Assembly: GCA_019426215.1 (NCBI GenBank)
Contig: CM033408.1
Coordinates: 30,545,953-30,609,952, forward strand
Length of the DNA stretch: 64,000 nucleotides
Reading direction: 5' to 3'
Source of the DNA: Buddleja alternifolia
Lineage: Eukaryota > Streptophyta > Magnoliopsida > Lamiales > Scrophulariaceae
Part shown: positions 1-12,700 of the stretch, piece by piece
How positions within the stretch are numbered: position 1 is the first letter of the stretch
Layout: the number at the start of each line of letters is the position of its first letter
Notes under the pieces: generated by a model
The model's database searches: none
The model's input: only the letters and a program-made list of their open reading frames with translations
What the model was told of the DNA's origin: nothing
Translations under genes and position numbers: made by a program

Positions 1-80
1 TCCTACTGGCTTTACATCTTCAGGTGTACGGACTACAGGTCTAAAAACTTTTCGTTTTTCAAGCGAGATTAAATTTTCCA

Positions 81-956
81 TTATGGCCAATCATTTCTTT
101 GTCGACATTCATTAACAGACTTTGGTTCTTGATCCTTATTATCATTCATCATATTTAGCGGTACATTATATGCAAATTTATCATCATCATTGACTTCATT
201 TCGATTCCATCGTTTCACATTCATAACATAATCTATTGAGATCTCATTATTTTCACAAGTTTCAGGTACTTGAGGTTCTTCTGGAACCGAAATATTAGTT
301 ATAACTGGGGACTCTTCTGGAGTTATTTTATTCTCGATTGGACCATCTTGATTCTTAACTCCTTTTCTTTTTCGAGGATGACTATCTTTGGAACCGATAG
401 GTCTACCACGCTTCAGGCGTGCAGTAGACTCATTGCTTTGACCTTCAGGGACAACAATTCTTACTGGAGCATTAACAGCTGGTACATGTGACTTAGTCAC
501 TTTCTTTAGGTCAGTAAAAAAGTCTGGCAATTGGTTAGCTAAACTTTGCAAGTGAATTATCTTTTGAACTTCCAGTTCACTTTGTTTTGTTCGAGGATCA
601 AGATGAGATAAAGATAATTTATTCCAACTAATTTTCTTTTCCAACTGCTTATTTTCTCCCCCTAATGTTGGGAAATCTGATTCATCAAAATGACAATCAG
701 CAAATCGAGCTGTAAATAAATTTCCAGTCAATGGCTCTAGATACTTTATTATCGATGGAGACTCTAATCCAACATATATTCCTAATTTTCTTTGAGGACC
801 CATCTTAGTGCGTTGTGGTGGAGCAATTGGAACATAGACCGCATATCCAAAAATTTTTAGATGGGAAATATTTGGTTCCTGACCAAAAACCACGTGTAAT
901 GGAGAGAATTTATGATAACTTGTTGGCCTTATGCGAATAAGTGCTGCTGCATGCAA
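81..956 (-). pseudogene. Copia integrase C-terminal/linker fragment
   Basis: A 291-codon open stretch with typical Copia post-integrase features: a PTSYHKFSPLHVVFGQEPN segment, then HLKIFGYAVYVPI and KLGIYVGLESPSIIKYLEP, which belong to the conserved linker between integrase core and reverse transcriptase. It is followed by a charged, proline-rich stretch with a GRPIGSKDSHPRKR patch. The frame ends before reverse transcriptase motifs appear. It continues the piece at 969-2015 in another frame, so the polyprotein is broken. Confidence 0.8.
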
Positions 957-968
957 AATAGCATGTCC

Positions 969-2015
969 CTAACAAGAAATAAGAAGTTTTGATCTCATAA
1001 GTAAAGGTATTGCAATTAATTGCAGACGCTTAATAAACGATTTTGCTAGATCGTTTTGTGTATGAACATGTGCTACAAGATGTTCAACATCAATTCCAAT
1101 AGACATACAATAGTCATTGAACATTTTGGAAGTAAATTCACCCGCATTATCAAGGCGTTTCTTCTTAATTGGATAATCAGGAAAATGTGCTCGTAGTCTA
1201 ATCAATTGAGCAAGCAATCTCGCAAACGCCAGGTTGCGAGTTGATAACAAAGATACATGTGACCATCTTGTTGATGCATCAATTAAAACCATAAAATATC
1301 TAAATGGTCCACACGACAGGAGTATTGGTCCACAAATATCACCTTGAATACGTTCCAAAAACGTAAGAGATTCACTTCCTATTTTTGTTGTTGATGGTCG
1401 AATAATCAACTTTCCTTGTGAACAAGCAGCACATGAGAAATCATTCGATTGAAGAATCTGTTGGCTCTTCAATGGATGACCACATGAATTCTCAATTATC
1501 TTTCGCATCATAATTGATCCGGGATGGTCCAACCGATCATGCCAAACAACAAACTTATTTTGATTTGCAAACTTCTGGTTTACTATAACATGTGTTTCAA
1601 TAGTAGATATATGCGTGTAGTACAAATCGGAGGAAAATGCAAGCAATTTTTCCAATATACATTTGTTACCAGATATTGTATTAGTGATGTAAAGATACTC
1701 AATATTGTCATCACTTGTTGTCTCAATATGATATCCATTTCGGCGGATATTTTTGAAGCTTAGTAAATTTCTTTGAGACTTGGTAGAATATAATGCTTCA
1801 TCAATATAAAATTGCATTCCTCCGGGAAACAATATATTATCTCTGCCGGAGCCTTCAATTAATTTTGCATTACCCGATATAGTACTAACATTGACTTCTT
1901 GCATTACTAAATAAGAGAAGTATTTTTTATTTTTGAGGATGGTGTGAGTTGTTGCACTATCAGCGAGACATATATCTTCATTATTGATGTTGCTGCTGAT
2001 CGAGTAAATACTCAT
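969..2015 (-). pseudogene. Copia protease-integrase fragment
   Basis: 348 codons. Near residues 18-25 ADSATTHT resembles the Copia aspartic protease site (DSG/DSA-x-x-H). Around residues 160-200 a GAG_pre-integrase zinc finger is seen (WHDRLDHPG and CAACSQGK). An integrase core follows with GDICGP and RLDNAGEF, where the second acidic position reads as N. The HTQNDLAKSFIKR motif also departs from the usual HTQNGLAES form. These altered catalytic positions suggest an inactive relic. The piece lies between the zinc-knuckle fragment and the linker fragment, as Copia order predicts. Confidence 0.85.
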
Positions 2016-2184
2016 TCTTTAAAATAAATAAATCAATATCAGAAAATGTTCTTTAAAATGTTAAAAGACAATTTTACAAATAAATAATTCATTGATGAAA
2101 ACTACACATTTTCATATTTATTTTAAAAACTACTAAAAATAAGATTTATAAAATTGATTAACACTTCCATCTCTAATCAAGTGA

Positions 2185-2406
2185 TCAATTTTTTTCATCA
2201 GGATCAGCAAAGAAATCAGCAACATCTAAATGAGTGTCATCAAATCGGCCATGATCAGAATCGCCTTCTTCAAAAGCAAAATTTGTTTCTATTTTCTTTC
2301 TTTTACTTTTTAACGATTCTTGGTAAAGGTCAACAAGATGCTTTGGTGTACGACAGGTACATGACCAATGACCTTTACCACCACAACGATAGCATAAATT
2401 TTCCAC
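2185..2406 (-). pseudogene. Copia gag zinc-knuckle fragment
   Basis: The start of this 73-codon frame contains CYRCGGKGHWSCTC, a CX2CX4HX4C nucleocapsid knuckle, followed by RTPKHLVDLYQ and an acidic tail. That layout is typical of the end of plant Copia gag. The rest of gag, to about 2700, is broken into short frames, so only this end is recognisable. Confidence 0.75.
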
Positions 2407-3525
2407 AAATTTGCTATTTTGGCCACTTTCATGTTTCTCTTTATTATTTTTTCACTTTTGGTGGAAAAATGTGTTCTTTGAATAACCACCTCGATTTTCA
2501 TGACCATATGCACGTCCACAGTCTCGATTTTTTCATAATTAAGATGATTATGTATTGCTACATTCACTTCAGAGAATGAAGCAGAACTATTATGTGTTGC
2601 TACATTCACTTCAGGGAATGAACTAGAACCAATTGGACGAGACTCGTGATTTTTTTATTTTATCTTGATTAGATGCTTTGTTTCCTTCTTTGAATGTGTC
2701 TTCAAGACCATTTGAATTTCAACATCTAATACTCAAAATAAATAATTCTTCCCCGTAATGTCAAGAGCCACAAAGTTAAGTTTTATAAGTTTCATCAATA
2801 TAATACTATCATCAAAGTATAAGATGAATAACATAACAATCATTCAACTTCATAAAATATTTTCAACAATATATTAATCCATACAAAAGATAAGTCACTA
2901 GGCGAACATCGATGAAATTGATATGAATAGCAAAGAAAATGTAAAACATATGGCTAGGCATAACAGCGGCGGTAGATTATATCCAAGAACATATTTTCTA
3001 CATGATAGGATTATGTAAAAGATTAATACTAATCAAATATATGCACATATACATGTGTCTTCTTTCCAAATATCAAGAGAATTATTGCATATTTCTATTT
3101 TTGTTAAATATTGAAATATACATACCTTTTCTTTACATCATATATTTAGTACCCCATGTATATCTTTTGCCAAATTTCAAAATAATTAACACCTTGAGAC
3201 GGATCTTGCTGATAACGTGTTATGAAAAAAATCCTAAAATAATAAAAATTTGAGAGACGCTAAAATGAATGAGAGAATTCTTTTATTGATATTTTTGTGT
3301 GTTTCTACAATACAATGGTATAATTTATTTATAAGCACAAAATAAGAATATCAAAAGTTTATTACATTATAATAATAGTAAATTATATTGATTGAAGTTG
3401 AAGGGCCATGGAGATAAAAAGTTTTGGGAGTTGAATAGATATTCACAAATAATTATTCCTAATTCTATCGATAAAAATGAATACGTATATAGAACATACC
3501 CTGTGCTGTGCGTGGTCGCGGAAAG

Positions 3526-3578
3526 AAAATATCTGGCTGATATTTGCCCCAAGATATTATTAGCCCGTCCGACGTGGC
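3526..3578 (+). promoter_or_regulatory. Evening-element / CCGAC / ACGTGGC cluster upstream of COR27-like gene
   Basis: AAAATATCT at 3526-3534 is an exact Evening Element. AAGATATT at 3551-3558 is a reverse-strand AATATCT core. CCGAC at 3569-3573 is the CRT/DRE core (preceded by T, so not a perfect RCCGAC), overlapping ACGTGGC at 3572-3578, an ABRE/G-box-like site. They lie about 200-250 bp before the proposed start codon, and a CT-rich pyrimidine tract follows at about 3659-3679. Such a combination fits evening-phased, cold-responsive transcription. That is inference from motif identity only. Confidence 0.5.
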
Positions 3579-3774
3579 ACCCAAACGACATATACTGACA
3601 CATGTAAACATGTCAAGCGTACAAGTGTAGTTTAGTCATTAGTGGTTCTTTATCGTCTCTCCTCTCTCTCTCTCTCTCTAGAATTTTTCTTGCAGAGGGT
3701 TTTATTGTTAATTTTTATTCGATTCTTTGTTCGATTTGATAATTACAACACGCATTTTGATACAAGGTGTATGT

Positions 3775-6700
3775 ATGGAAGCAAATCTCAGGCCGGATTG
3801 TCCACCGCCGCCGGCGGTTTTTGGTGGCGCCGATGAGTTGAACCAAACGAACTCGGATGCGTCATTTTTGACCGCTCAGAATTGCGAAGATAATGAAACA
3901 ATGGTAATTCTATTTATTCGTCCCCGATTTCAGTTTCTCATACGTTTTTTGTGATTTTTATTACGTTTTCTTTTCTGTTATTTGGGGATTTTTTTTTTTT
4001 TTAATTCAGAAAGGGGTTACCCAAAAATACAAAGTACTTTAGCCCAACAAACCCGGACTAGTAGTCACAAGACGAGGCCACGTAAGACCAGCTATATCGT
4101 AGTTGTATGTAATTGATTAATGAGCGAATGAATGAATCATTTGTTTAGTGAATTCGAACTTGAAGTTTGTACAGGTAATTGTTAATTGAATTTGCGAGAA
4201 TATTCTCTAATTTCACTTGTTTTGTTGAGAATTTTTTTTCTGCGTCATTTGCGTGTAGAAGGATAAAGGATGCTGCTGTAGGGAAAAATCTATGCTGCTA
4301 GACGGAGTCCAATGGTCTTAGTGTCTATATTTCTCACACGGTAAGGTGTATTGTGTGCGGTCTCCACTGAGAGAGATAGAAACATAATCTCGGACCGGAT
4401 CAGTGGACTCGGTCTGGCATAGAATTACCCTATTGTAGGCTTAACTGGAGGGTAGACAACTCTCTAACTGATTTGTCACATTGAAGATTAATTCCAGTAG
4501 GTTCAGTTTTCTGTTTGATTGTGACTTGTGAATCAGGAAAACGTTTGTGTATGTAAAATGTATTGTGTTGGTATGGAAAGAAATGAACCGGGTTTCTGTA
4601 TGGCGGCAATGGAAGTCAAATGTGTTGAGGGATTCAAACTTCAGGAGTGGTGACTTTTGAACTCACTTTTGTATTTGGAAGTGAACCTGTCCTTTGTGGG
4701 TTTTTTTTATCTTTTATGGATTTGTATTTGCTCATTACTCATAAAAATGACAGGATTAGAAAGAACTGGAAGGTCAGGGTGAGGTCCTAAAGATACTTTA
4801 TAAAACTTCGTTAGTCGTTAGCTTACGTAGATTATTGGCAAAGCGTCTAGAAGAAACTTAGTGACGATCAGCTTACTTTCCTTCTTTCCCATTGAGTTGG
4901 ACATTTGTTAGAACAGGTCAATTATTTGGAACAAGGACATAGATTCTGGTAATTTGGTTAGACATTTAAAGTGTGCTGAGCTGTGTCCTTTTATCAGATT
5001 GTATTTAGTGATTACAATCTTCTTCTATACATCTTTGTGTTTATGCACTTGTATTGCAATTAATTACCGAACAAAGATGTGCTGAGATTTGATGCCAACT
5101 TGATGGGGCATTTTGCGAAACTATGGATGCAGAGGCAAGAACTTCTATCTCAGCCACTTTTTTTTGTCTGCCTCTATGTACTTCAAGGGTGTCCTCTCAT
5201 TCATTCTTTCTGCAGGATGAATGCACAACATGGACAGATGAGAAGCACAGCTCATATCTTAATAATTTGGAAGTGTCATTTGTTAAACAGCTGCACCAGT
5301 CAATGGGTTTGCTTGCACCATGCTCACAGCTGAAACCGGAGGACAGAAATATATCTCTTATTCGGCCAATCAATGTACAAAATGCTTCTGGACAGGTTGG
5401 GAAACTCATTTCAAGCCCATATTTAATGTTGTATTCTGTTAAATAATCTTTCCTGATCGAAACTGTGCATATTATACAAAATGAAGAATCTCTTGTCTTT
5501 ACCAGATTACTGTTTTGCGGTATGGCTGTTGGCAAAAACATAACTATGAAAGGAGCAAGCCTCTTTCTCGTACTCGAGCTGATTCTCATAATCCTCGTAA
5601 GAGTCCATGGATGTATGGTGCCAAACGTATGAGGAAGCTCTGTCCTCCACCATCATCAGATATGCCAGAATTTCCGAGCCTTTGCAATACAGAGAATCAC
5701 GGGAAAGGGATAGAAACACGTCGACATAAGTATTTTGCCAGTGAAGCATGCAATGGCGATTTATATGACTTAACGAAAGGTGATTTGAACTCATCATAAT
5801 TGATGACTATGTCTTCTTCTTTGTTACTCCTATAATGAGTGGTCTCTTTAAATTCTCCATTGATGCGAAAAAATAAGCGACTTTCTATTTTATCTGCTTG
5901 TGTGCCCCGCCCTGCATGAGCATGCAAAAAATTAAATTCCGTCCATCTCATGCGTCACTTTGAATGTATAAGCATCTGAGACATTCAGTCATTCAGCTTT
6001 TTGCTTCGGTTTGTTTACCATTTTGATGATACTGGTATAATTGTCAAATGTATTTCCTGGAAAATACACGTTTCAGAAAGATCACTGGATCTCTAACTAT
6101 GACATCATTGCTATTCTCATGAAGCAATGTTTACATAGTTGACAATGTTAGGGATTGTGCCCTAAAAATCCAATTATATGAAACGTTTATATTTGTTTAT
6201 GAAATTGATCTTTATTATTTTTGTTGCAAGTTATGAGTATTATAGAAATCGTACCATAAGATAGACGCAGTCCAATATAATATATGATAATCCAAATGGA
6301 AGTGTTGTTCCATGAAAAGATTTAGGTTATATGTGTCATATGTTATTATAAATAGGTTGTAATCGGTGATAAGATTGAACGTCTTATCTGCTAATGACTA
6401 TAATATATTATATTCGATGATTTGTCTTAATCATGGGAATGAGGATTCCATATATAATATATTTGTGTAAATCAATGAGATTGAAACACTGAACCGGACC
6501 AAATGAGTTATTTATTTTTTGGCTACTATAAAAATAAATAATTTGAAAAAACTACTCTAAATCCTATGACTGTCGTGAATTAATGCATCTAGTGTATATT
6601 ACTTTGATGTATTCAGAAGTGAGGTTTTCGGTGGCCAATATATTTTATACATTGGGTAATTGCATGAAATGTGATTATGAAGGACATTCATAAGGAATTT

Positions 6701-9700
6701 ATAATCTCCATGAGGGATAAGAAATATTCCCTTTAATAGATTTGCAATGTTCGACTATTCTAAAACTAAAACTTTGGCCAAAATATTTCATGTGAAGTGT
6801 CACTAAAATTAAACGAAAAATGATTTTTCATATGAGAAAGTTGACAATGAGCAAATCGGCAATTTTAGGATAAGTGGTGAAGAATAAAATAATAGTAGCA
6901 TTGATTTTATTTCTTCATGGATATTTCGATAGAGGAGTTAGTTGTAATATTCTTAAATATGAGAACTCTTGAGTAATTTAATTAATTCTAGAGTGCAACA
7001 ATATTTATTTATGGACTTAAATATTGTTAATAAATAAATATTGTTAAGTGGTAATCAAATATTACCATGCGATGGTAATTCGATTTGACCCATTTGGAGC
7101 TAGAATTAGTTTTTCCCTAAGGTCCCTTCGCAAGCCTCGAATAGAAACTCGATTAAATATTAAAAGGTCCATTGGATGGATAGTTTTTTGAATTTAGATA
7201 AAAAGATGTGGGAAATATCTTTAGAGAAAGATATTTAAATTAAAGTTAAATATAATTTCATTTAATTTGAAAAAAAAAGGACGGGCGCGTGGGTGCCACG
7301 CGCACGCGTGACATCCCAGCCAGCGTTTGTCTTGGTGCACGCGTCCTTGCACGACACTTGGCTGTGTGAGGGTCGCCAAGGGTGGCTTGGCCACCGTGTG
7401 CCATTGTGGCCTTGAGCCTTTCCCATCTCCTTTGGCAATTGTCCCACATTGGTTTTTCACAAAACCTCAACCTTTTGAAACTCTATAAATAGGAGTCTTT
7501 TGGGAGTTCAAAAATCACAACAACAAAATTGCAAAGGAATTTTCAATGTAATAAGTTTACTTTAGAAAATATACTTGCAAAGTATAAAATTTCCTTTTTT
7601 GAGAAATTTTATTTTAGTATTAAATTTTATCAGGGGCCCACTCTCCTGGGTTCAAAGCGAGGCATTGCGAAGAAGGCTTTGCAGTGCATGAGCTCGAGTT
7701 CCTCCGGCAAGTAGGAGGGTTTGTCAGTTGCGGTGCATTCCACCGGCTAGTTTCAATCTTCGGAATGATGTATTTTCTTAATTTGAATTATTGGTTTTAT
7801 TTCTATGGCATGCGATTATTTGGTTTTAATTAAATTGTTTAATTAGTTAGTCTTTTAATTGCTAGCTATAGTTTACCTATAATTATTAATTAAATTGTTT
7901 AATTAGTTATCTTTTGTCATAGTATGTATGATTTAAATTTTTTTTAATGTCATGCATGTACGCGCTAGAGTCTAGACTCTTTATTTAATTCCGCTGCGTA
8001 CCAATTTCGGGGTATTTTCGAAATAATTTCCTAACAAGTGGTATCAGAGCCAGGACTCTTGATACGTATATGTGAGACATGTAGGCATGTATGCATTTTT
8101 TCTAAATCTTATGATGCTATATAATATTATGGAATTAGATTGTAGATATTAATGCTTATAGTATGTAATTTTAATTATGATTAAAGCATGATTATTTGAT
8201 TAGATCAATATGTTTAAATTGTTTAAAGGCATGAATACTTGCTTATAGCATTAATATATTTGTTTATATTCAATATGATTTATATGATTTGATCAAATGT
8301 GTTATTTAAATTGTTTAAATAATATGTTGAATATATTATGTTTAAATTGTTTTGACATGATTATTGAGTGAGAGTGTTTTCAAGATTATTTTCTTAGAAT
8401 AAATAGTTCAAGTGTTGGATTATTGTACAATTAATTTTGGAAATTCTAATTTGATTAAAACTTATAATTTATTTAACTATGCCAATGTTGTCATTATGTA
8501 ATAATGAAAAATCCACGAGTTGTAAAATATCAAGCGGAAGTGAGATTCAAGAGTTGAATTCTCATGGCCTCCATTACTGGTCTAATGGTATAAGGGCGTG
8601 AATATTATTCCCTGAGGAATGTATTTTCTCACGTTTACAAGATTAGATCCTTAATGGGTAAATTCAAATATGTGTAGACGAGTGTGATCACGCTGCGGTG
8701 AAGTATCTTGAATACCATATGAATTGTCTAAGTAATGGTGTACACTTGATTGAGACAACATATTAGTCTCCCTGAGGAGCTCTGTTATGTCATCCCAAAG
8801 GCTAAAGATTGAAATGGTGGGTTAATGATGTTTAGTAAGAGTTACAAGAGAAAAACATATTAACAAAGAAGTGTTCTCGCTTAAACTTATTATATTTTTT
8901 GATTCTGCCGCCAAGAAGGAAAATTTATAAAGCTACGTCATCATTGCATGTACAAAATATGGTTCTATGGATGCCATTTTTGTTTGTTTGCTAAAGTAAT
9001 TTGACTCATAACTTGTTTGTAATTTTTCGGTTTCATAAATGGCATCCATTAGTCCTCTACAATCTATCCTTAAGGAAAATAAGCTCTTAGGACCTAACTA
9101 TGCTGCGTGGAAAATGAATCTTGGGATTGTGCTCACTCATGATGAGCACAAGTTTGTTCTTAGCGAACCATGTCCTCCAGTCCCTGCTACCAATGAATCG
9201 CAGGCTGTTAGGGACCGTTATGAACGGTGGCATAAGCCAAATGAGATGGCCAAATGATGTATCCTAGCATCTGTGTCTAATGTTCTCAAGCATCTGATGC
9301 AAGAGATGGTAACTGTAGCAATGATGATGCAACACTCAAGGAGATGTTTGGTGGTCAGGATAGGACAGCTAGACATGAGCTGATGAGGAAGATACTCACT
9401 ACCAAGATGACTGAAGGAACACTTGCTCAAGAACATGTCATGAGGATGATGGCTTACCTGAATGAACTAGAAATCCTTGATGCGAAAATTGATAGTCAAA
9501 CCCAAGCAGGATATGATCCTGAACTGTTTGTCAAGTTCATTCACTCAGTTCAGGCTTAACTATGCAATGAATAATAAAGATTACTCATTGCCTGAATTGA
9601 TGAATGAACTGCAAGTTGCAGAAGGTGTTCTGAGAGCTAAATGGGGCGTCAATTTTGCTCAGACATCTGGTACAAAAGCTAAGAAATGAAATGCTAAGAA

Positions 9701-12700
9701 GAAGAAAAAGGGTAAGAATAAAGTTGCTACCGTAGCAACTAATATTCAAAAGAAAGCCAAGCCCGCAAAAGGAACTTGTTTCCACTGTGGGGAAGATGAT
9801 CATTGGAAGAGGAATTGCCCAAAATATTTAGCAAGCTTTCCTGCTAAATCTGGCAAAACACCTAATCAAGGTATAAGGATATCTTGTTTACTGGAAACAT
9901 GTTTAGTTGGAAGTCCACCAAGTTCCTGGTGTGTGGACTCAGGATCAACTAAGCATATTTGTAATATGTTGTAGAGGTTTCAGCTGACCAGGCAGCTAAG
10001 TAATAGTGATATGTACCTGCTGATGGGAGATGGTACAAATGTGCCAGTAGTAGCAATAGGGCTTGTTAGTTTATATTTTGAGAACAGAGTTACTTTTGAA
10101 AAACTGTTTATATGTGCCTTCCATCCGTAGAAACTTGATTTCTGTTAGTTATTTGATGGATGATGGTTTCACTGTTGTTTTTTAACAAGGTTTATCTATT
10201 AAGCAGAATAAATCGTTTATTTGTAAAGACACTAGTAAAGATGGATTGTTTTTATTATTTCCTGATAAATACGCTGTTGGTAATTCTGAGGCTAATACAA
10301 GTAAACAAATCTTACCATTGAAAAGAAAAACTTCAATGACTGATGAAGCATATATGTGGCATTTATGTTTAGGTCATATTAACTCTAATATGATCCAAAG
10401 ACTGGTATCTGATGGACTTATAAGTCCATTAGACCTTAAAAATTTACCAGTCTGCGAATCATGTTTGGAGGGTAAAATGACCGAGAGGCCTTTTAAGGGC
10501 AAAGGCAATAGAGCCACACAGTTGCTTGAATTGACTCACACTGATGTTTGTGGACCAATTAACATTTAAGCAAGAGGATGTTTTGAGTATTTCATAACCT
10601 TTATAGATGATTACTCAAGGTATGGATATGTATATCTAATGAAACATAAGTCTGAAACTTTTGAAAAGTTCAAAGTGTTTAAGGCTAATGTGGAAAACCG
10701 ATTAGATAAACATATCAAATCACTTAGATCAGATCGAAGTGGTGAATATCTATCCAGAGAGTTCTTGGACTTCTTAAGTGCAAATGGGTTTAGATCTCAA
10801 CTTATTGCACCGAGCACACCCCAACAGAATGGTGATGCAGAAAAAAGAAATAGAACATTTATGGAAATGGTAAGATTCATGATGAGTCATGCGACTCTAC
10901 CTAGTTCATTTCGGGGATATGCACTTGAAACAGCTGCTTATCTACTGAACTTAGATCCTTCTAAGTCAGTTCCTAAAACACATGTGGAGTTATGGATTGG
11001 GCGAAAGCCTAAGATTAACTATCTCTGTATTTGGGGATGTCTAACACATGTGTTAAGGAAGGATTCTGACAAGTTAGAGTCAAAGACAGAAGTATGCTTG
11101 TTTGTAGGATATCCAAAAGAGACTAGGGATGGTCAATTTATAGTCCTAATGATCATAAGGTATTTGTGAGTACAAATGCCAAGTATCTTGAAGATGAACT
11201 ATTAAATGGCTACAAGAGTCGAAGTAAGCTGGTATTGGAAGAGATGACAGTATCAGATACTACATCTGAGCAACCTAGTATAACTGAAAACATAGATAAT
11301 ACATATGATGTACCTAGTGTAACTACTGATGTAAAACCTAGTACACATGAACCACGTCGAAGTGGGAGGATTATCAGGCCCCCTGTCAAACATCTTCAGG
11401 AACCCTTGTGGTTGAACCTGAACTTGAATCTGATCCTCTTAACTACAACGAAGCTCTAGCAGATATAGATGCTGATTGATGGGTCACTGCAAAGAAATCT
11501 GAGTTGGAGTCAATGTACTCAAACAATGTTTGGGAACTTGTAGAGGCGATGGAAGACATTAAACCCAATGGGTGTAAATGGGTCTACAAGAGAAAGAGAT
11601 GAGTGGATGGGAAGGTAGAGACCTTAAAAGCAAGGCTAGTGGCGAAGGGTTATACCCAGATTGAAGGCATCAATTATGATGAAACCTTCTCGCCAGTAGC
11701 CATGTTTAAATTCATAAGGATTCTCTTATCCATTGCAGCTCATTATGATTATGAGATGTGGCGAATGGATGTTAAGACAGGTTTCTTGAAAGGAAATCTT
11801 CAAGAAGAAATCTATACGATACAACCAGATGGATTTGTAGTTGAAAACTAGGAGCATATGGTATGTAAACTGAAGAAGTCTATTTATGGACTTAAGCAAT
11901 CGTCGAGATCATGGAACATCAGGTTCAATGAAGCTATCAAATCTTTTGAATTTGACCAGTTACCTGATGAACCATGTCTGTATAAAAGACATCATGAAAA
12001 TGTTATAATGTTCTTAGTGCTTTATGTGGACGATATCCTACTCATTGAGAATGATGTGGGAACATTGTCTGCTGTTAAGATTTAGTTGTCCAATCAATTA
12101 AATATGACAGACCTAGGTGAAGTTAGCTATGTTCTAGGGATCAAGCTTTTGCGAGACCAAAAGAACAAGATGCTAGGCTTGTCACAGGCTGCACATATAG
12201 ATAAGATATTGGCAAGGTATAATATGGCAGATCCCAAGAAAGAGTCATTGCCTTTTAGACATGGAATCCAACTTTCTCGAGAACAGTGTCCTAAAACACC
12301 TAAAGAAGAAGAACACATGAGAAGTGAACCCTATGTTTCGGGTGTGGGTAGTTTCGTGTATGCTATGCTTTGTACGAGGCCAGACATCTGTAGTAATCGT
12401 CAGTAGATATCAGTCGAACCCTGGACCAGAACATTGGGTAGCAATGAAGCATATTCTAAAGTACTTGAGAAGGACTAGAGATTATATGCTTGTCTATCAA
12501 AATGAGGAGCTGTTACCAATAGGTTTCACCAATTCAGATTTTCAATCTGATCGTGATTCTAGGCGTTCCACCTTGGGACATGTGTTTATTCTTGGTGGAG
12601 GAGCCATTAGTTGGAGGAGAATAAAACAGTCTTTCATCGCAGACTTCACTATGGAAGCTGAATATGTGACGGCTTCTGAAGCTGCTAAAGAAGCTTATTG

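Larger units (their letters stand above)
1..3230 (-). mobile_element. Old, degraded Ty1/copia retrotransposon, cut by the window edge
   Basis: Read on the minus strand, the pieces follow Copia order: gag zinc knuckle (about 2400-2185), protease and integrase (2015-969), then integrase C-terminus and linker (956-81), with reverse transcriptase expected beyond base 1. The gag region is broken into several frames. Near 3207-3226 the minus strand reads a cacgttatcagcaag-like stretch, which resembles the primer-binding region of some plant Copia elements. The LTR would lie to its right, but I could not fix its outer border or find a TSD. Frame breaks and altered catalytic motifs mark it as the oldest of the three Copia copies here. 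Confidence 0.85.
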
